A stretch of 20,322 nt of DNA. Origin: Desulfobacterales bacterium. Lineage in GTDB: Bacteria; Desulfobacterota; Desulfobacteria; Desulfobacterales; UBA2174_A. The position numbers and the translations under genes were made by a program. Positions 14,593 through 20,322 of the stretch are shown here, in pieces. The stretch lies in NCBI GenBank assembly GCA_025454075.1, contig JALOPD010000038.1, positions 1-20,322 on the forward strand. The letters run 5' to 3'. The notes beneath the pieces are model-generated. The model worked only from the letters and a program-made list of their open reading frames with translations, was not told the origin of the DNA and did no database searches. The number at the start of each line of letters is the position of its first letter. Position 1 is the stretch's first letter.

Positions 14593-15758
14593 TGAAACTT
14601 CTGTTCGCTTACAGCCTGCGCAACCTGCTGGCCCGCCGGACGACCACGGTCCTGACCGCCGGGGGCATGGCGCTGGTGGTGTTCGCCTTCGCGGCCATCC
14701 TCATGCTGGCCGAGGGGCTGCGGCGCACCCTGGTGGACTCCGGCTCCTACGACAACGTCGTGGCCATCCGCAAATCCGCGAACTCGGAGGTCCAGAGCAC
14801 GGTGCCGCGCCTTGAGGCGGCGATCGTCGAGACCCAGCCGGAGATCGCCGCCGGCCCCGACGGCCGGCCGCTTGCCGCGCGGGAAGTGGTGGTGCTGATC
14901 AACCTGCGCAAGCGCGGCTCGCAGAGCACCTCGAACGTCACCATCCGGGGCGTTTCGGAATTCTCGCTCGCGCTGCGCCCCCAGATCCGCATGGTCGCCG
15001 GCCGCATGCCGCGGCCGGGGTTGTCGGAAATCATGGTGGGGGAGGGGATCGCCCGGCGTTTCCAGAACGCCGGCCCCAACGAGACGCTCTCCTTCGCCAA
15101 CCGGGAGTGGGCGGTGGTCGGGGTGTTCGACGCCGGCAACACCGGCTTCAACTCCGAGATGTGGGGCGACGCCGAGCAGTTCATGCAGGCCTTCCGGCGC
15201 CAGGCCTACTCCTCCGTGATTTTCCGCCTGCGGCAGCCGGATGCGTTTGCCGCCGTGAAAGCGCGCATCGAGGGCGACCCCCGCCTGTCGCTGGAAGCCA
15301 AGCGGGAGATCGCCTACTACCAGGACCAGTCCGAGGCGACCGCCACCTTCCTGCGCATCCTCGGGACCGCGCTGACGATCATCTTTTCCATCGGCGCGGT
15401 GGTCGGCGCCATGATCACCATGTACGCGGCGGTGGCCAACCGCACGGCGGAGATCGGAACCCTCAGGGCCGTGGGCTTCCAACGCTCGGCCATCCTGACG
15501 GCGTTCCTGGCGGAGGCCCTCCTGCTGGGGTTCCTCGGCGGTGCGGCCGGCCTGGCGCTGGCCGCCTTCCTGCAGTTCTTCAGCGTGTCCACCACCAACT
15601 TCCAGACCTTTGCCGAACTGGCCTTTCAGTTTCGCCTGAGCGGCGAGATCGTGGCCGAGGGTTTGGGGTTCGCCGTGGTCATGGGGCTGGCCGGAGGGCT
15701 GCTGCCGGCTTTCCGGGCGGCGCGGATGAACATCGTGGAGGCGCTTCGGGAAGCCTGA
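14592..15758 (+). CDS. FtsX/MacB-family permease B
   Basis: Partner permease, 388 residues, with the same plan: N-terminal helix (about 18-40), periplasmic domain (about 45-255) and three C-terminal helices beginning around LRILGTALTIIFSIGAVVGA. The coupling loop reads ANRTAEIGTLRAVGF. It ends with a typical RAARMNIVEALREA tail, the common C-terminus of MacB/FtsX-type permeases. The start overlaps the previous stop by one base (TGATG), with a GGTGGGG ribosome-binding site. The frame is open far upstream (to 13557), but that part shadows permease A. No outer-membrane channel gene follows; the next gene is convergent. Confidence 0.91.
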   Translation: MKLLFAYSLRNLLARRTTTVLTAGGMALVVFAFAAILMLAEGLRRTLVDSGSYDNVVAIRKSANSEVQSTVPRLEAAIVETQPEIAAGPDGRPLAAREVVVLINLRKRGSQSTSNVTIRGVSEFSLALRPQIRMVAGRMPRPGLSEIMVGEGIARRFQNAGPNETLSFANREWAVVGVFDAGNTGFNSEMWGDAEQFMQAFRRQAYSSVIFRLRQPDAFAAVKARIEGDPRLSLEAKREIAYYQDQSEATATFLRILGTALTIIFSIGAVVGAMITMYAAVANRTAEIGTLRAVGFQRSAILTAFLAEALLLGFLGGAAGLALAAFLQFFSVSTTNFQTFAELAFQFRLSGEIVAEGLGFAVVMGLAGGLLPAFRAARMNIVEALREA

Positions 15759-15869
15759 TTCCGGCAACGTTTTTCGGTTGGAGGTGCTATCCGGGCGGGG
15801 GCGACTGCGTGGAATACGAGGGGGGACCTTTTTTCTCCGGGAACATGCGCTCCCGGCGGATGGACGCGA

Positions 15870-16391
15870 TCAGCCCCCCCTCTTTTCTCTTTTGCGGTCG
15901 ACTTCGTTTTTGACTTCCAGCAAGTCGACCACCCACATTTGACTGGATGTATCGATCGTGGAGCCGGGTATTCTCCTCACGATCGTCACCACCCCTCCCT
16001 CTTTGGGGCTCTTCGTATTCCAAAGCACATACCTGAAATCGGATCTCAAAATGTTGGACAAACCGGTTTTCGCAATTTCTCTGATGATAAACGCAATGGG
16101 GGTGCGGGGAAGCCCCTTGGATAAAAGCTGTTGAAAAAGGTAAACGGAACACAAGTCGTCATATGTCAGGAGGTTTTTGTCTCCTCTTGCCATCGCGATG
16201 TGCCAAGAGGGGATGATGAATCCTTTCACGATCCAATTGCGAACTCTTGATTTTTCGATTCCCAGTATGCGCGAAACATCGAGAGTGGAGTAGGTGGGGA
16301 TGTTTTCATGGCCTCTTTTCGAAGGTTTCAGCACCGAGCCATTCGCTCGGCGGGAGCCGGCGAAATGGGTCGTCAGACCGGACCTGATCAT
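15870..16391 (-). CDS. MerR-like helix-turn-helix protein, orphan
   Basis: Predicted DNA-binding protein of 173 residues. Residues 34-62 (YSTLDVSRILGIEKSRVRNW onwards) form a MerR-type winged helix-turn-helix, and LTYDDLCSVYLFQQLLSKGLPRTPIAFII (75-103) is the following helical part of the same fold. The C-terminal 60 residues are beta-rich and unfamiliar; there is no cysteine pattern for metal sensing and no dimerisation coiled coil like classical MerR. The start at 16391 is chosen because GAGG lies six bases upstream; the open frame to 16466 has no ribosome-binding site. Base composition and codon use are clearly less GC-rich than neighbours (many AAA, ATT, TTT codons), suggesting horizontal acquisition. 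It is convergent with the second exporter. Target unknown. Confidence 0.7.
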   Translation of the reverse strand: MIRSGLTTHFAGSRRANGSVLKPSKRGHENIPTYSTLDVSRILGIEKSRVRNWIVKGFIIPSWHIAMARGDKNLLTYDDLCSVYLFQQLLSKGLPRTPIAFIIREIAKTGLSNILRSDFRYVLWNTKSPKEGGVVTIVRRIPGSTIDTSSQMWVVDLLEVKNEVDRKREKRGG

Positions 16392-16557
16392 ATGCGACCT
16401 CGCTTGGTTTTCTACCTTTGAGGTTGAAAGCAGGAGCACGCAGGCCACCATAAACCTAATCGGCATGCGAAATCTGCACCGGATTTTGAATGGCTTTAAA
16501 ACAAACTAATTCAGCCGGTTAGGGCGATGGCGTTTCAGGCAGGCATGGAAGTGGGTA

Positions 16558-16610
16558 GTTAACTTTAAGTTTATGGGAAGAAAAAGATCGACTTTGCGGC
16601 AGAAGTTAAC
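16558..16610. promoter_or_regulatory. Inverted repeat GTTAACTT / AAGTTAAC upstream of the MerR-like gene
   Basis: GTTAACTT (16558-16565) and AAGTTAAC (16603-16610) are exact inverted copies separated by 37 bases; the left copy is part of a smaller palindrome, AACTT-T-AAGTT. The spacing could suit two operator half-sites bridged by a protein, possibly the MerR-like product itself. This is speculative. Confidence 0.35.
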
Positions 16611-16630
16611 ACACGGAATCCGTCACAAGC

Positions 16631-16674
16631 GCCTGAAAACAGGCCTTTGAGCGGTGAATAGACCGCAATCAAAG
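16631..16674 (-). terminator. Tandem hairpins downstream of the kinase gene
   Basis: Read from the kinase gene, an 11-bp stem with a two-base bulge (arms at 16645-16655 and 16662-16674) is followed directly by GCCTG-TTTT-CAGGC (16631-16644). They lie about 60 bases after the stop. No terminal T-run is present, so termination activity is uncertain. Confidence 0.35.
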
Positions 16675-16732
16675 ACCCGCTCCTCTCCGGCGCAGCCGGC
16701 GGCGTTTCCGGTCGCCGGGACGCATCGGCGGA

Positions 16733-18286
<1,554 letters not shown>

Positions 18287-18331
18287 GGTGTCGTTCGGGC
18301 CCTGGCTATGCGCGGATGAAAGGTTGAAACA

Positions 18332-19651
18332 TCAGTCGCTTTTCTTGACAAGGTACTGGTCCTGGGTCCGGTCCTGCAGGAACACCCGGTCGTAACGCTT
18401 GATCGAGGCCTGATCGTACCACTTCAGGCCCGCCTCCCGGCAGCTCGGGCAGGCTTTGCGCGGGATGTGCACGGCCAAGATGTGCGCGCCCCGGTCCGAT
18501 ACGGAATCGATCCGGATCGCCCCGCCGCAAACGTCGCAGGCCGTGATCTCTTCCTGCTGCGACTCGGAAATGCCGTCGGTGTCGTAGTAGATGCGGCGGG
18601 TGCGGCGGTGGCTGTCTCTTTTTTCCAGCATTTTTTCCCGCAGCTGGTCCCGCCCGGTCCAGCATGCCAGGATGAGGTCGCTGACCTCCTTGACCGCAGC
18701 GGTGACCGCCTCCGACTGGCGGACCTGGCGGCGATCGTAGTCCGGCTCCCGGACCTTGCTGTAGTCCAGGCCGGCCATGGCGAGCACAATCCCCAGGTTG
18801 ACGTAGGGAAGGGCGCCTTCGATGGAGTAGCCCCCCTCCAACACGGCGATGTCGGCATTCAGGAGTGCGGTCAATTCCGCGTAGCCCTGTGCCGAGAAAT
18901 TCATGTTGGTGATGGGGTCCGTGTAGTGGTTGTCCTGGCCGGCCGAGTTGACGATCAGCTGCGGCTTGAAATCGTCCAGGATCGGCCGGACGGCGTTGCG
19001 GATGACGTGCAGGAAGCCCGCTTCGGCGGTGTGGGGCGGCAGCGGGATGTTGAGGGTGCGGCCCACGGCATTCGGCCCGCCCAGCTCCCCGGGAAACCCG
19101 CTGCCCGGGTAGAGGGTCCGGCCGTCCTGGTGCAGGGAGATGAACAGGGTGTCGGGATCGTGCCAGTAGATGTCCTGGGTGCCGTCGCCGTGATGGCAGT
19201 CCGTGTCGACGACGGCCACCCGGTCCACGCCGTATTTGCGCCGCAGAAACTCGATCATGACGGCTTCGATGTTGATGTTGCAGAAGCCGCGCGCGCCGTG
19301 GGCGACGCGCATGGCGTGGTGGCCCGGCGGCCGTACGAGGGCGAAGCCCTTGTCGACCCGCCGCTCCAGCACCGCCATGCCGACGGTCTTGGCGCCGCCG
19401 GCGCTGATGAAATGGGATTCGGTGGCGATGCTCCAGACGTCGGGGACGCAGAAATGGACGCGCTGGATGTCGGCCAGGACCACCGGGTCCGGCTTGAGCT
19501 CGACGACCCCCTCGATGTCGAACAGGCCCTCTTCGAGGATCTGGTCCTGGGTGTAGAGCAGCCGCTCCTCCCGTTCCGGGTGGTTCGGGCTGATGGCCCA
19601 GTCGTAGGCCGGGAAGAAAACCAGGCCGACCTTGTTTTTCGCGTGCAGCAT
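18332..19651 (-). CDS. Histone-deacetylase-fold amidohydrolase with C-terminal four-cysteine module
   Basis: Zinc-dependent deacetylase of the HDAC/AcuC/acetylpolyamine amidohydrolase superfamily; 439 residues from the ATG at 19651. The active-site set is complete: RPPGHHA with H111/H112, zinc ligands D151 and H153 in DTDCHHGDGTQ, third ligand D240 in NSAGQDNHYTDP, and catalytic Y275 in EGGYS. Residues 345-439 are an extra module with CDVC (372-375) and CPSC (401-404), likely a zinc ribbon. Three starts are possible: 19651 has GAGGA ten bases upstream; 19672 (MAEELHA) and 19711 are weaker, and the longest begins inside a repeat element. Substrate is unknown; candidates are acetyl-lysine proteins, acetylpolyamines or another amide. 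Neighbours are a hydantoinase-like gene and a sensor kinase on the same strand. Confidence 0.9.
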   Translation of the reverse strand: MLHAKNKVGLVFFPAYDWAISPNHPEREERLLYTQDQILEEGLFDIEGVVELKPDPVVLADIQRVHFCVPDVWSIATESHFISAGGAKTVGMAVLERRVDKGFALVRPPGHHAMRVAHGARGFCNINIEAVMIEFLRRKYGVDRVAVVDTDCHHGDGTQDIYWHDPDTLFISLHQDGRTLYPGSGFPGELGGPNAVGRTLNIPLPPHTAEAGFLHVIRNAVRPILDDFKPQLIVNSAGQDNHYTDPITNMNFSAQGYAELTALLNADIAVLEGGYSIEGALPYVNLGIVLAMAGLDYSKVREPDYDRRQVRQSEAVTAAVKEVSDLILACWTGRDQLREKMLEKRDSHRRTRRIYYDTDGISESQQEEITACDVCGGAIRIDSVSDRGAHILAVHIPRKACPSCREAGLKWYDQASIKRYDRVFLQDRTQDQYLVKKSD

Positions 19652-19672
19652 CGCGTGAAGTTCCTCAGCCAT

Positions 19673-19796
19673 CCGAAGCCCGAAATACGAAATCCGAAAC
19701 AAGTCCAACATTCAAATTTCCAAATTCCCCAAACATGCTTCGGGTTTCGTTCATTGGCTATACGGATGTATTTCGATGTTCGTTTTTCGGGTTGGA
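19673..19796. repeat. AT-rich repeat element with imperfect terminal inverted repeats
   Basis: About 120 bases with much lower GC than the flanks. The left end carries CCCGAAAT-ACGAAAT-CCGAAA units (19676-19700); the right end, read on the opposite strand, gives AACCCGAAAAACGAACATCG (19793 downward), an imperfect inverted copy. A further CTTCGGGTTTCG lies inside (19738-19749). This looks like a small non-autonomous dispersed repeat (MITE- or REP-like). It supplies the final residues and the stop codon of the hydantoinase-like gene and one possible start of the deacetylase gene. Confidence 0.55.
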
Positions 19797-20322
19797 TTCC
19801 AACAGGCGCTTCAGCAGGTGGTCGTAGCCATGAATGAGGCCCGGTTTGACCTGCACCCGGACGCGGATGTTTTTCCCGGAGGTGTTGAACCCCCGCACCA
19901 TGTTGAACTGCTGGCTTTCCACCACCTCCATTTCGAGGTAGTCGGGGTTGGCGCCGCGTTCCAGGGCCTTGACCCTCAGCAGGTCCAGCGCCTGTGCCGT
20001 GGCGGCCTCCAGGCCGTAGCCGTCCGGGATGGGCTGCAGGAAATTCTCCGCCGGTGCGGTTGCCACCCGTTGTTCCGTGTCGGCGAAAAGCCCCACCTCG
20101 CACGTGGTGCGCGCCAGGGCCGCCCCGATGGCGTTGGCGACCTGCCATCGCGGGACCACTCGGACGTGCATGGGGGTCAGGCGCTGAAGGTGCTTGGCGA
20201 AATAGGGGGCCGGGCCGCCCAGAACCAGAACGGATCGGGGCCGCACCTGATAGCCTTCCTTCAATTCGTGCAGCGTGTAGACGGGCTTGCCGTTGATGTG
20301 CGCCGTCAGCCGTTCGGACGCC
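19758..20322 (-). CDS. Hydantoinase/oxoprolinase family protein, C-terminal part (runs off right edge)
   Basis: C-terminal 188 or so residues of a HyuA-type ATP-dependent amidohydrolase (hydantoins, 5-oxoproline or related cyclic amides). The frame enters at the right edge (ASERLTAHINGK) and continues with VLVLGGPAPYFAKHL and VVPRWQVANAIGAALAR, the typical sugar-kinase-like end of the HyuA ATPase fold, then METEVVESQ-type region EMEVVESQQFNMVRGF and GKNIRVRVQVKPGL. The true start lies beyond 20322; the internal TTG near 20264 is not a real start. The last 13 or so residues (ESNPKNEHRNTSV) and the TAG stop are encoded by the AT-rich repeat element, so the original C-terminus was probably altered. 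It is the upstream neighbour of the deacetylase-fold gene on the same strand. No HyuB subunit is visible. Confidence 0.8.
   Translation of the reverse strand, partial: ASERLTAHINGKPVYTLHELKEGYQVRPRSVLVLGGPAPYFAKHLQRLTPMHVRVVPRWQVANAIGAALARTTCEVGLFADTEQRVATAPAENFLQPIPDGYGLEAATAQALDLLRVKALERGANPDYLEMEVVESQQFNMVRGFNTSGKNIRVRVQVKPGLIHGYDHLLKRLLESNPKNEHRNTSV

Larger units (their letters stand above)
16392..16732. other. Gene-free stretch between the MerR-like gene and the kinase gene
   Basis: No convincing coding frame. It contains the upstream region of the MerR-like gene, an 8-base inverted repeat pair (16558-16610), two adjacent hairpins (16631-16674) and a further small GC hairpin CCGGC-GCA-GCCGG (16687-16699) close to the kinase stop. 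The part from 16392 to about 16620 is as AT-rich as the MerR-like gene; the part next to the kinase gene is GC-rich again. Confidence 0.6.

Noticed and set aside
14322..15767. 481-codon minus-strand open frame opposite permease B
   Set aside because: Same antisense artefact of a membrane protein gene; no family features.
15819..15860. T-run and CCGGGA / TCCCGG hairpin between the convergent permease B and MerR-like genes
   Set aside because: The T-run precedes the hairpin on the plus strand and becomes an A-run after it on the minus strand, so it fits a terminator in neither direction.

Overview
The window is GC-rich (roughly two-thirds G+C by eye) and densely coded. It comes from a Gram-negative bacterium: two exporters use periplasmic membrane-fusion proteins, and there is an EpmA-type EF-P lysyl ligase. 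The gene content (hsp20-lon pair, GT81 glucosyl-3-phosphoglycerate synthase with its phosphatase, soluble PAS hybrid kinase, hydantoinase/oxoprolinase protein next to a histone-deacetylase-fold enzyme) would fit Desulfobacterota/Deltaproteobacteria. That placement is inference; no rRNA or other phylogenetic marker was found in the window.

Left part (1-5036), all minus strand. The N-terminal half of Lon protease leaves the left edge. It is preceded by a small heat-shock protein, with a strong GC hairpin between the two. Next upstream is epmA (beta-lysylation of EF-P), then a two-gene cluster, gpgP-gpgS, predicted to make the compatible solute glucosylglycerate by a phosphatase plus synthase route. 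The gpgPS promoter region is legible: a perfect TTGACA, a 17-bp spacer and a -10 buried in a 15-bp palindrome, with direct repeats just upstream.

Middle part (5305-15758), all plus strand. A secreted protein of unknown function is followed by two complete ABC exporters in series. The first is a YbhG-F-S-R-like system in which the double ATPase is two separate genes: fusion protein, ATPase 1, ATPase 2, permease 1, permease 2, with overlapping or nearly abutting junctions. The two ATPases carry complementary defects, predicting one competent and one degenerate ATP site. It ends in a perfect 18-bp stem-loop that includes the last stop codon. The second exporter is MacAB/LolCDE-like: fusion protein, canonical ATPase and two FtsX-type permeases. 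A REP-like hairpin lies between the systems. No outer-membrane channel gene is present.

Right part (15870-20322), all minus strand. A MerR-like DNA-binding protein with lower-GC composition is probably a recent acquisition. A 341-bp gene-free stretch with inverted repeats separates it from a soluble PAS-histidine kinase-receiver hybrid, a histone-deacetylase-fold amidohydrolase with an extra four-cysteine C-terminal module, and the C-terminal part of a hydantoinase/oxoprolinase protein that leaves the right edge. A short AT-rich repeat element with imperfect terminal inverted repeats lies between the last two genes and supplies the stop codon of the hydantoinase-like gene.

No tRNA, rRNA, CRISPR array, transposase or phage gene was recognised.
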